Of a DNA stretch of 17,412 nt, positions 1-6,944 are shown piece after piece. The position numbers were made by a program, and so were the translations under genes. This stretch comes from Anaerolineaceae bacterium UBA5224 (GTDB taxonomy: Bacteria; Chloroflexota; Anaerolineae; Anaerolineales; Anaerolineaceae): positions 4,575 through 21,986 of the forward strand of contig DHUW01000018.1 of assembly GCA_002409365.1 (NCBI GenBank). Direction: 5' to 3'. Each line of letters begins with the position of its first letter. Within the stretch, counting starts at the first letter, position 1. The notes beneath the pieces were generated by a model, which had not been told where the DNA came from, made no database searches, and saw nothing but the letters and a program-made list of their open reading frames with translations.

Positions 1-3
1 CAC

Positions 4-75
4 GCGGGTGTTGCCAAGTGGTAAGGCATTAGCTTCCCAAGCTAATATTCGTGGGTTCGAATCCCATCACCCGCT
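4..75 (+). tRNA. tRNA-Gly (anticodon CCC)
   Basis: The cloverleaf folds fully. The 7-bp acceptor stem GCGGGTG/CACCCGC (4-10 with 68-74) is perfect. A short D arm uses GCC/GGC. The anticodon stem TTAGC/GCTAA encloses loop TTCCCAA, giving anticodon CCC at 36-38, which reads GGG glycine codons. The T arm GTGGG/CCCAT holds the TTCGAAT loop, with one G-T pair at its base. The unpaired base at 75 is T, as is usual for bacterial tRNA-Gly. The 3' CCA is not encoded and must be added after transcription. Only three bases precede it, so its promoter lies outside the window. Confidence 0.95.
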
Positions 76-101
76 TTCTTTTATTTTACCCGGTTAATAA
101 C

Positions 102-134
102 AAAAAACTGCTGAAGTATCAGCAGTTTTTCTTT
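102..134. terminator. Bidirectional intrinsic terminator between tRNA-Gly and the GNAT-like gene
   Basis: A perfect 12-bp inverted repeat (103-114 with 119-130) encloses a 4-base loop. The stem has an A-run on its left and a T-run on its right, so either strand yields a hairpin followed by U residues. It sits 27 bases after the tRNA and 10 bases beyond the stop codon of the convergent leftward gene, so it probably ends both transcripts. Confidence 0.85.
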
Positions 135-143
135 ACACCAACG

Positions 144-1274
144 TTAGCCTATCTCTTTTTCGTACACTCTGTGATTTTTGTAATACCTGACACCCAGGTT
201 ATCAAGATCTTTTCTCATTTGTGTGGCCGTTTCAGCAACCTGTGTGAGTTCAGAATGTATAAAACGTGGGTTAGCTTTTGCAGCATTTAGCAGAGCATCA
301 AAGATCAATGCATCCCCGCCCATCCCTTGATATTCAGGCAAAATACCTATACCGTTGAAATCCAACCATTGAGTGGTGCTCAATTCATGCAGCAGGCGCA
401 GGATGCCTATTGGCCCGAGCCGTCCCTTATTCTTTTGCATTGCTGCCGAAATATCCGGGAACGGAAGAACAAAACCGACAATATCATCGTCTTCGTTCAG
501 GATGATCTGAAGCAAACTTGGAACCACTACCTGGATGGCATTCTCGACTGCATAATCCAGTTCCCGGTCTGAAAGCGGATAGTATTCCCAGTTATTAACA
601 AAAGCACGATTATAAGCTCCTTTAATTTTGTATTTCCACTCCATGACATGCTTTTTGCTGCGGAAGTTCATGACACGGAGTTTCCCCCGCTTTTTCACGA
701 TTTCAACCGCTTTTTTAATTTTTTCCGACAGCTCAGTTCCTTGCGGTTCCAGGTAACTCGAGACAAAATCAACTGCTTTGGTGAAGCCATAGTTTTCAAC
801 CAGTTGTTGATAGTATGGGTAGTTATAGTTCATCATGTTCATCATTTGCCGGTGTTCAAAACCTTCAACTTGGATACCATAACCATCCAACGGACCATAC
901 CCCTTGGGACCAACAATACGGTTCAATCCTCTATTTTTCGCCCATTCCGCTACCTTATCAAAAAGAGAATCCGCGACATCCTGATCATCAACACAATCGA
1001 AAAGGTAAAACTCACTGTCTTTGGTGTGATGATATTCATTAAATGGTTTGTTTTCCAGTGCAGCAATCTTTCCGACCACCTGACCATCTCGTTTTGCGAT
1101 GAAAAAATCCGAATCCGAATGATCGTAGAAAGGATGTTTTTCCTTGTTCATCATCATAAAAATATCAGATCTAAAGGGAGGAACGAATTGAGGACAATCT
1201 TTGTACAAATGATATTGGAAATTGACAAATTCTCTTTGAAGAGATTTACTATTTACATCTAATATTTCAAGCAT
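144..1274 (-). CDS. GNAT-like N-acetyltransferase family protein
   Basis: A 376-residue soluble protein with no signal peptide or membrane segment. Residues 58-72 (FFIAKRDGQVVGKIAAL) look like the beta-strand core of a GNAT N-terminal half. Residues 311-325 contain Q-G-M-G-G (PEYQGMGGDALIF), matching the acetyl-CoA pyrophosphate-binding motif A (Q/R-x-x-G-x-G/A) that follows a strand in GNAT folds. The length suggests two GNAT-like halves, the first possibly lacking a cofactor site. The substrate cannot be told from sequence. The ATG is preceded by GGAGG at a spacing of about 7 bases, which fixes the start. The gene is monocistronic: it diverges from efp and ends at the terminator shared with the tRNA. 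The fold is fairly certain and the activity is not. Confidence 0.75.
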   Translation of the reverse strand: MLEILDVNSKSLQREFVNFQYHLYKDCPQFVPPFRSDIFMMMNKEKHPFYDHSDSDFFIAKRDGQVVGKIAALENKPFNEYHHTKDSEFYLFDCVDDQDVADSLFDKVAEWAKNRGLNRIVGPKGYGPLDGYGIQVEGFEHRQMMNMMNYNYPYYQQLVENYGFTKAVDFVSSYLEPQGTELSEKIKKAVEIVKKRGKLRVMNFRSKKHVMEWKYKIKGAYNRAFVNNWEYYPLSDRELDYAVENAIQVVVPSLLQIILNEDDDIVGFVLPFPDISAAMQKNKGRLGPIGILRLLHELSTTQWLDFNGIGILPEYQGMGGDALIFDALLNAAKANPRFIHSELTQVAETATQMRKDLDNLGVRYYKNHRVYEKEIG

Positions 1275-1360
1275 AAAACCTCCGGAAATGTAAAAAACCT
1301 ATTGACATAATAATTATTAACAGAAATCACGATAAAAGGTTACTAATTTTACTTGAAACC

Positions 1361-1386
1361 TGGCATCTCGGCATTGGGAGATTCCA
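1361..1386. promoter_or_regulatory. Imperfect palindrome upstream of the efp promoter
   Basis: TGG-c-ATCTC and GAGAT-t-CCA form an inverted repeat with eight of nine positions paired, around an 8-base centre. It lies between the divergent GNAT-like and efp genes, about 18 bases upstream of the efp -35 element. It could be a regulator binding site or a chance dyad. No T-run follows it, so it is not a terminator. Confidence 0.25.
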
Positions 1387-1403
1387 AACCATTCTCGAAA
1401 CAG

Positions 1404-1433
1404 TTGCTAAACCATCGGTAGATGCGCTATAAT
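1404..1433 (+). promoter_or_regulatory. Sigma-70-type promoter of efp
   Basis: A consensus TATAAT lies at 1428-1433, with TTGCTA at 1404-1409 as the -35 element and an 18-base spacer. Transcription would start near 1440, giving a leader of about 30 bases that carries the AGAGGA ribosome-binding site (1459-1464) just before the efp ATG. Confidence 0.6.
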
Positions 1434-1470
1434 TCGTGCGCTAAGTTTCAAGTTCAAAAGAGGAATTTAT

Positions 1471-2028
1471 ATGATTGAAGTAAATGAGTTAAGAAAAGGC
1501 GTAACCTTTACGCAGGATGGCAACCTTTATAAAGTATTGGAATATTCACACAACAAACCGGGTCGCGGCTCTGCAACTATCCGCATCAAGGCACGCGATT
1601 TACGAAAGGGCACAACCCTGGAAATGACATTCATCTCCAGTGACCGTGTTCCGGATATACGCCTGGATTATCATAATGTCCAATACCTCTACCATGATGA
1701 TAATTTCTATTATTTTATGGATATGGATACTTTCGAGCAGCCTGCGGTTCCAGCCTCCCTGGTTGCGGAGTATGAAGGTTATCTGAAAGAAAACATGGAA
1801 GTTAAGCTCACCTATTACGGAAACGAGCCTTTGGATATTGAGTTACCTACCACGGTTGACCTGGAAGTGGTTGAGGCTGAACCAGCTGCACGCGGTAACA
1901 CCGCTACTGGTCTTACCAAGCACGTTGTCACAGACACTGGGCTGAAGGTACAGGTACCTGCTTTTGTCAATATGGGCGATGTGATCCGTGTCGATACTCG
2001 TACTGGCGAGTACCTTACCCGGGTTTAG
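1471..2028 (+). CDS. efp: Translation elongation factor P
   Basis: EF-P binds between the ribosomal P and E sites and relieves stalling at consecutive prolines. At 185 residues it has the family length and its three beta-barrel domains. The N-terminal KOW-like domain carries the loop NKPGRG (28-33), and the C-terminal end GDVIRVDTRTGEY is the EF-P signature. The loop-tip residue that is beta-lysylated lysine in E. coli is arginine here (R32), as in Pseudomonas and Thermus EF-P. No modification enzyme gene (EpmA/EpmB or EarP) is visible nearby. The ATG is fixed by AGAGGA 6 bases upstream and by the promoter before it. The cysteine-rich gene follows 15 bases after the stop and is probably co-transcribed. 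Confidence 0.97.
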   Translation: MIEVNELRKGVTFTQDGNLYKVLEYSHNKPGRGSATIRIKARDLRKGTTLEMTFISSDRVPDIRLDYHNVQYLYHDDNFYYFMDMDTFEQPAVPASLVAEYEGYLKENMEVKLTYYGNEPLDIELPTTVDLEVVEAEPAARGNTATGLTKHVVTDTGLKVQVPAFVNMGDVIRVDTRTGEYLTRV

Positions 2029-2043
2029 GTTGAATTATTTTTG

Positions 2044-2346
2044 ATGAAAACTCCAGACGGTCGCGAATGTAAATTCTTTTACGGAGATTATTATCGCGGT
2101 CGCAATTTTGAAGAATGTCGGGCATTGAGCAGCCCTGAAGATAAGAAAGTCTGGACCTCCCAGCTTTGTTCGAGTTGCCCAATGCCTGATTATTTACGCC
2201 ATAACTCCTGCGATAACCTGGTCTACTCGGTCTTTATAAGCAATTTTCTTTTCAAAAAGCAAATGAAGGTAAAAGCCTGGTGCTCAAAATCGCATGAACC
2301 AGTAAAAGACCCGAATGTCGGTTGTGGTCATTGCCACGAACCCTAA
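2044..2346 (+). CDS. Small cysteine-rich protein, possible metal-binding
   Basis: I do not recognise this family. It is a 100-residue soluble protein (counting from the ATG at 2044) with eight cysteines: C9, C25, the pair C42-x2-C45, C56, C80 and the pair C94-x2-C97, with H96 and H98 beside the last pair. The spacing C25...C42-x2-C45...C56 would suit an iron-sulfur cluster, and the C-terminal CxxC with its histidines would suit zinc; both are inference. There is no signal peptide. A TTG at 2041, directly before the ATG, is an alternative start. The ribosome-binding site is weak, so translation may be coupled to efp, which ends 15 bases upstream. Confidence 0.7.
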   Translation: MKTPDGRECKFFYGDYYRGRNFEECRALSSPEDKKVWTSQLCSSCPMPDYLRHNSCDNLVYSVFISNFLFKKQMKVKAWCSKSHEPVKDPNVGCGHCHEP

Positions 2347-2422
2347 GCCGTTGAGCTGATATCAGAAATTTATCAGAAAACAAATTCTCTACTATTCAAA
2401 CAGTTTTTACAACTGTGCTTGT

Positions 2423-2431
2423 TGGTATAAT
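2423..2431 (+). promoter_or_regulatory. Extended -10 promoter of ftsH
   Basis: TGG directly before TATAAT (2426-2431) makes an extended -10 element. The -35 region is a T-rich GTTTTT at 2403-2408, 17 bases upstream, which is weak but tolerable with an extended -10. Transcription would start near 2438, right at a 6-bp hairpin CAGCGG/CCGCTG (2439-2456) that ends just before the ftsH ribosome-binding site at 2460-2464. Confidence 0.55.
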
Positions 2432-2469
2432 CTTAATCCAGCGGATATTCCCGCTGAACGGAGGCAGTA

Positions 2470-4338
2470 TTGAAATCTCGTAACCAATCTTTTTTCATCT
2501 CGGCGCTTTTGCTATTCTCAATCGTAGCGATGGTTTTTTATGGCTTCCAGGAACAGGCATTCGGTACTCAGGAAATTCCGATCAACCAACTGGCAGCTGA
2601 AGTAGAGGCTGACTTAGTTGGAAAAATTGAAGTTGATGGTGATGATATTTATGTCACCTATCGTGATATCACCAACCGGGCTGCCACCAAATCTGCGAAA
2701 GACTCTAATTCCAGCCTGATAGAAGAACTGGTCCTGCTGGGTGTCTCGCCTGAAAAGTTACGTGATCCTAACCTGAAAATAGAAGTGATTCTGCCAGGGT
2801 TTTGGGCTAACGCAGTTACCCTTTTGATCAACTTCCTGCCGTTCATCTTAATGGGCGTTTTATTCTGGGTGTTCATCCGCCAGGCTCAGGGCACCAACAA
2901 TGCCGCCATGCAGTTTGGCAAGTCACGTGCGAAAATGCTGACTGGTGAACATCCAACGGTCACCTTCGATGATGTTGCTGGTGTGGATGAGGCCAAAGAA
3001 GAGCTTCAGGAAGTGGTCGAGTTTCTTAAGGAACCTCAAAAATTCATCGCATTGGGAGCGCGTATTCCTAAGGGTGTACTGCTCGTGGGATCACCTGGTA
3101 CTGGTAAGACCTTGATGGCAAAAGCAGTTTCTGGTGAAGCCGGTGTGCCATTTTTCTCTATTTCAGGGTCTGAATTTGTTGAAATGTTCGTTGGCGTGGG
3201 TGCCAGCCGAGTGCGCGACCTATTTGACGAAGCCAAGAAACATTCCCCTTGTATTGTTTTCGTTGATGAAATTGATGCTGTTGGCCGTCATCGTGGTGCC
3301 GGACTGGGTGGAAGCCATGACGAACGTGAGCAAACCCTCAACCAGCTCCTGGTTGAAATGGATGGCTTTGATACTGACACCAACGTGATCGTGATCGCAG
3401 CTACAAACCGTCCTGATATCCTCGACCCTGCCCTGCTTCGCCCTGGACGTTTTGACCGGCGAGTAATGCTGGACAAACCTGACAAAAGCGGACGCGAAGC
3501 AATTCTGAAAGTTCATACCCGGGGTAAACCGATAGATCCCAAAGTTGATCTGGGTGAGATTGCCCGCTCGACACCTGGTTTTGTAGGTGCCGACCTTGAA
3601 AACCTGGTTAATGAAGCTGCTATCCTGGCTGCCCGGCGCAATAAGAAGATCATCACTCGTGATGAATTCGAAGAATCGATTGAGCGAGTTATTGCCGGTC
3701 CGGAGCGAAAGAGCAAGTTGATGAATCCACGCGAGAAGAAAATCGTTGCATACCACGAGGTTGGGCATGCAATCGTGACCAGCGTCTTGCCAGAAGCCAA
3801 CCCGGTTCAAAAAGTCTCCATCATTTCCCGAGGGATGGCTGGTGGTTTCACACTTTCGTTACCGGTTGAGGACCAGTATTTGGAATCGAAAAAAATGCTG
3901 TATTCCGATTTGGCTACCATGCTTGGTGGTCGCGCTGCCGAAGAGATCATGTTCAGTGATATAACTTCCGGCGCCTCGAATGACCTCGAACGCGTCACGA
4001 AACAGGCTCGCCGAATGGTCACCCGCCTGGGTATGAGCGAGAAGCTTGGTCCTATGGTTTACGGTCAGAAAGAAGAACTGGTATTCCTCGGTCGAGAAAT
4101 CTCCGAACAGCGCGATTACTCCGAGTTGGTCGCCCAAACGATCGACGAGGAAGTGCATAAACTGGTGGATGAGGCTTATACAACAGCAAAAGACATCCTG
4201 GTTCAATATAAGGATAAATTGGTAGAAATTGCCGAGAAACTCCTGGAAGTTGAAACGCTTTCCAAGGAAGAATTTGAAGCCCTCTTCCCACCAATGAATG
4301 AGAAGAATCAGGGCATCCCCTATTTTAATACGATCTAA
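2470..4338 (+). CDS. ftsH: ATP-dependent zinc metalloprotease FtsH
   Basis: A membrane-anchored AAA+ protease that extracts and degrades membrane and regulatory proteins. The 622 residues show the classic order. TM1 is at about 8-25, followed by an extracytoplasmic domain to about 110 and TM2 at about 112-137. The AAA+ module has Walker A GSPGTGKT (207-214), pore motif MFVGVG (239-244), Walker B IVFVDE (262-267), and a second region of homology with arginine fingers R324 and R327. The M41 protease domain has HEVGH (429-433) and the third zinc ligand D505 in SGASNDLE. The start is TTG, chosen because GGAGG lies 5 bases upstream and the protein then has normal family length. Walker A has Ser where GPPGTGKT is usual. 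The stop overlaps the convergent miaA by 4 bases. Confidence 0.97.
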   Translation: MKSRNQSFFISALLLFSIVAMVFYGFQEQAFGTQEIPINQLAAEVEADLVGKIEVDGDDIYVTYRDITNRAATKSAKDSNSSLIEELVLLGVSPEKLRDPNLKIEVILPGFWANAVTLLINFLPFILMGVLFWVFIRQAQGTNNAAMQFGKSRAKMLTGEHPTVTFDDVAGVDEAKEELQEVVEFLKEPQKFIALGARIPKGVLLVGSPGTGKTLMAKAVSGEAGVPFFSISGSEFVEMFVGVGASRVRDLFDEAKKHSPCIVFVDEIDAVGRHRGAGLGGSHDEREQTLNQLLVEMDGFDTDTNVIVIAATNRPDILDPALLRPGRFDRRVMLDKPDKSGREAILKVHTRGKPIDPKVDLGEIARSTPGFVGADLENLVNEAAILAARRNKKIITRDEFEESIERVIAGPERKSKLMNPREKKIVAYHEVGHAIVTSVLPEANPVQKVSIISRGMAGGFTLSLPVEDQYLESKKMLYSDLATMLGGRAAEEIMFSDITSGASNDLERVTKQARRMVTRLGMSEKLGPMVYGQKEELVFLGREISEQRDYSELVAQTIDEEVHKLVDEAYTTAKDILVQYKDKLVEIAEKLLEVETLSKEEFEALFPPMNEKNQGIPYFNTI

Positions 4339-5270
4339 ACCAGATTGAACTTGAGTCTTACAAGATCCAGCATTTTTTCCAAAATTGCTGGATCTTTTGC
4401 ATTTAACCAGTGGATATCCAGGTCAGTCGGTTTGAACCAATTTGCCTGGCGGCGCACATACTTGCGTGTGTTTCGTTTGATCAAAATTACTGCTTCTTCC
4501 AGGCTGATCTCGCCATCCAAATGTGAGATTAATTCACTGTAGCCGATTACACCCATTTTGAGGAGGGATTGCTTATATCCCTGGTTAATTAAATTTTTCA
4601 CCTCTTCCAGGAACCCATCGCTTAGCATTTGATCGATCCGGGAATCAATTCGTTGATAAAGTTCTTTCCGCGTCCATTCCAGCCCAATAATCAAAATGTC
4701 GAAAAGTGAAGATTCTTTAGAACGAACATCGGAAAACCGTCTTCCGGTTTTAAAAATAACCTCAAAAGCCCGCACTGTCCGGCGATGATTGCGGTAATCG
4801 ATAAAACCAGCTGCCTCGGGGTCAAGAATCTGCAGGTTCTTATGCAGCTGTTCATAACCGATCGACTCCCCGATTTTTTCGAGAACGTCTCTCAAGCGAT
4901 CATCAGCTTCAAGTTCCGGTATTTGCCAGTTTTGCCTGATCGCACGAATGTATTGCCCCGTTCCACCCGTGAGGATGGGGATTTTCCCTTCATAACCCAA
5001 ACTCAGAATTATTTTTTCTGCTTCGGTTTTATATTCGCCAATGCTCCAGGGTTTGTCCAGGTCAACGACATCAATAAGATGATGCTTCACCTTGGCTTGC
5101 TCAGCGAGAGTCGGCTTGGAAGTGCCGATGTTGAGTTGCTGATATAAATAGCGTGAGTCTGCTGATATGATCTCAGAATTCAGAGCTTGGGCTAACTTGA
5201 TCGCCAATCCAGTCTTCCCAGATGCAGTCGGCCCGACAAGCATGATCAGTTTAGGTTTATTCTCACTCAT
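4335..5270 (-). CDS. miaA: tRNA dimethylallyltransferase
   Basis: MiaA transfers a dimethylallyl group to N6 of A37 in tRNAs that read codons starting with U. The 311 residues contain the P-loop GPTASGKT (13-20), the ADSR segment (37-40) with the catalytic-site aspartate D38, IGTSKP (48-53), GGTGQY (102-107), and the family block N-H-R-R-T-V-R-A-F-E-V near residue 161-171. The usual DSxQxY motif reads DSRYLY, so the conserved Gln is Tyr. The ATG lies inside the end of yraN (8-base overlap, ATGAGTGA), indicating translational coupling in a yraN-miaA operon. The 3' end carries the hairpin that probably terminates ftsH on the other strand. Confidence 0.95.
   Translation of the reverse strand: MSENKPKLIMLVGPTASGKTGLAIKLAQALNSEIISADSRYLYQQLNIGTSKPTLAEQAKVKHHLIDVVDLDKPWSIGEYKTEAEKIILSLGYEGKIPILTGGTGQYIRAIRQNWQIPELEADDRLRDVLEKIGESIGYEQLHKNLQILDPEAAGFIDYRNHRRTVRAFEVIFKTGRRFSDVRSKESSLFDILIIGLEWTRKELYQRIDSRIDQMLSDGFLEEVKNLINQGYKQSLLKMGVIGYSELISHLDGEISLEEAVILIKRNTRKYVRRQANWFKPTDLDIHWLNAKDPAILEKMLDLVRLKFNLV
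4362..4398 (+). terminator. Probable ftsH terminator inside the miaA coding region
   Basis: A perfect 11-bp inverted repeat AAGATCCAGCA/TGCTGGATCTT (4362-4372 with 4386-4396) encloses a 13-base loop and is followed by TTTT, then GCATTT. It begins 24 bases after the ftsH stop, on the strand needed to end the ftsH message. It lies wholly within codons of the convergent miaA. The U-tract is short, so efficiency is uncertain. Confidence 0.5.
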
Positions 5271-5649
5271 TCAGATAATCCAAGTAAACGTTCTGGTAAT
5301 GAATTATTTCAGGTTTGGAGCTTGTTCCTGTCTCGATGATCAGCACATCCAGTTGCCAGTCAGGACCTTTTTCAGGATGGTTTTCGAAGTAAACAGCCAT
5401 CGCTGCCTGCATTGCCTGGTATTTTTTGTGCGTAATGCTGTATTCGGCAATTCCAAATGTCTTAGATTTGCGCGTCTTTACTTCTACTGCGACCAACTGA
5501 TCTTCGGATTTCATGATCAAATCAATCTCACCGTGACGGGTATAGTAGTTTTTTTCGAGCAATTCGTATCCAAGTTTAGCCAGGTAATCGATGGCGAAGG
5601 TTTCGCCCCAGGCTCCCAGCTTTTTACGATAGCGTTTATCTGTGCGCAT
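5263..5649 (-). CDS. yraN: YraN family (UPF0102) nuclease-fold protein
   Basis: A 128-residue member of the YraN/UPF0102 family, which has the restriction-endonuclease-like PD-(D/E)XK fold; its biological role is not settled. Visible motifs are the conserved GE near the N-terminus (G15-E16), the active-site line HGEIDLI (E41, D43) and VEVKTR (E56-x-K58), in the order expected for a metal-dependent nuclease core. The ATG has no close Shine-Dalgarno. AAGAAGG lies about 13 bases upstream, and a TATACT hexamer at 5656-5661 on this strand lies only 6 bases before the start, so a leaderless transcript is possible. The frame is closed by a TAA upstream of this ATG. It is coupled to miaA by an 8-base overlap. 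Confidence 0.9.
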   Translation of the reverse strand: MRTDKRYRKKLGAWGETFAIDYLAKLGYELLEKNYYTRHGEIDLIMKSEDQLVAVEVKTRKSKTFGIAEYSITHKKYQAMQAAMAVYFENHPEKGPDWQLDVLIIETGTSSKPEIIHYQNVYLDYLNE

Positions 5650-5774
5650 AAGAGTAGTATAACCTTCTTAATCTTGCTGCATAGCGCCGAAAGAGCCAAA
5701 AATAGGTTATTTTAAGATAAAATAATCACACTATCCCGTAGAAGGGGCTTAGCAATTTTCAAAAGAGGAATCCA

Positions 5775-6944
5775 ATGGCTGTCGCAGAAATTGTTACTAT
5801 AGGCACCGAATTACTGCTCGGTGAGATTCAAGACACAAACTCCCGTTTTATTGCGCGGGCTTTGCGCGACATTGGTGTTGACCTCTACCGCCTAACAACT
5901 GTTGGTGACAATGCCAAGCGTATTACAGCTACGATCCAGGAAGCCTTGATGCGTGCTGATATCGTGATCACAACAGGAGGGCTTGGACCCACTGTCGACG
6001 ACCCTACCAGACAGGCAGTAGCCGATACATTCAATGTCAGGTTGGTTTACAAAGAAGAACTTTGGGAACAGATCCTCCAGCGTTTTACAAACTATGGACG
6101 AATTCCAACTGAAAATAACAAGCGACAGGCGTATTTACCTGAAAACGCCATGCCAATTCTAAATGAGGTTGGTACGGCGCCGGCTTTTGCTATGGAGTCA
6201 GGTACTAAAACAGTGATTTCGTTGCCGGGTGTCCCTCGCGAGATGGAACATATTATGAAAACCTTCGTGGTCGACTATCTGAAAAGGCGATATAACCTTG
6301 AAAATGAGATCATTTTGCCCTGGGTAATTCACACAATTTCTTTAGGCGAGTCCAGTATTGACGAAATTATTGGCGAGATGGAGATTCTCACCAACCCATC
6401 AGTGGGTTTACTTGCGTATCCTGGTCAGACTGATATCAGAGTAACAGCCAAGGCTCGCTCGACCGAGAAAGCCCGGCAAATGATGGAACCGGTTTTGCAG
6501 GAAATCCGTGAAAAATTGTCAGAAAACATTTTCGGCGAAAACGAAGACACCATCCAATCGGTTGTCGCAGCTGATCTAATTGCCCAACATCTGACCCTCT
6601 ATGTCTTGGAATCTGGAACCGGAAACTTGGTCTACGAGGCATTATCTGAACACCTCTCTCCAGAATACCTATCCGGACAGATGTTGGACCTGGATATTAC
6701 CCATGATACGTTCAAAGTGCTTATGCAGGAATACCGCGACAAAAAACATACAGATCTTGTGCTTGGGGTAATGTTGACACCTGTTGAAGATCACCAGGAA
6801 CTTTATGTCGCCCTGCTCGATTCCGAGAATTTCCAGGAATATCAACGCTTTTACAGCGGTCCTGCCGGAGATGCCGGCCGATGGGCGCTCAATGTCGGGT
6901 TGGACCTGGTTCGTAACCGATTGAAAGTATTGAAAGGAAAGTAA
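5775..6944 (+). CDS. cinA: CinA-like protein with degenerate C-terminal domain
   Basis: CinA proteins join an N-terminal MoaB/MogA-like domain (COG1058), with nucleotide pyrophosphatase activity in studied members, to a C-terminal nicotinamide mononucleotide deamidase (PncC). Here the first domain (about 1-255) is intact: IGTELLLGEIQDTNS (9-23), TTGGLGPTVDD (66-76) and LPGVPREM (150-157). The C-terminal part (about 260-389) keeps the outline but loses the hallmarks: the PncC motif AESCTGG reads LESGTGN (278-284), and the TGIAGPxGG region reads GVMLTPVED (331-339). The protein is also somewhat shorter than typical full-length CinA. The ATG follows AGAGGAA by 4 bases. The stop TAA shares a base with the next ATG (TAATG), so the two genes are co-translated. 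The pyrophosphatase function is plausible; deamidase activity is doubtful. Confidence 0.9.
   Translation: MAVAEIVTIGTELLLGEIQDTNSRFIARALRDIGVDLYRLTTVGDNAKRITATIQEALMRADIVITTGGLGPTVDDPTRQAVADTFNVRLVYKEELWEQILQRFTNYGRIPTENNKRQAYLPENAMPILNEVGTAPAFAMESGTKTVISLPGVPREMEHIMKTFVVDYLKRRYNLENEIILPWVIHTISLGESSIDEIIGEMEILTNPSVGLLAYPGQTDIRVTAKARSTEKARQMMEPVLQEIREKLSENIFGENEDTIQSVVAADLIAQHLTLYVLESGTGNLVYEALSEHLSPEYLSGQMLDLDITHDTFKVLMQEYRDKKHTDLVLGVMLTPVEDHQELYVALLDSENFQEYQRFYSGPAGDAGRWALNVGLDLVRNRLKVLKGK

Noticed and set aside
648..1262. 204-codon open frame on the plus strand
   Set aside because: It lies wholly antisense to the GNAT-like gene, has no ribosome-binding site, and its translation has the repetitive Ile/Phe/His look of a reverse-frame shadow.
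1302..1307. Perfect TTGACA on the plus strand upstream of efp
   Set aside because: No -10-like hexamer occurs 16-18 bases downstream; the efp promoter at 1404-1433 fits better.
3220..3810. 196-codon open frame antisense to ftsH
   Set aside because: It is opposite the strongly conserved AAA+ domain of FtsH, and no start signal is seen.
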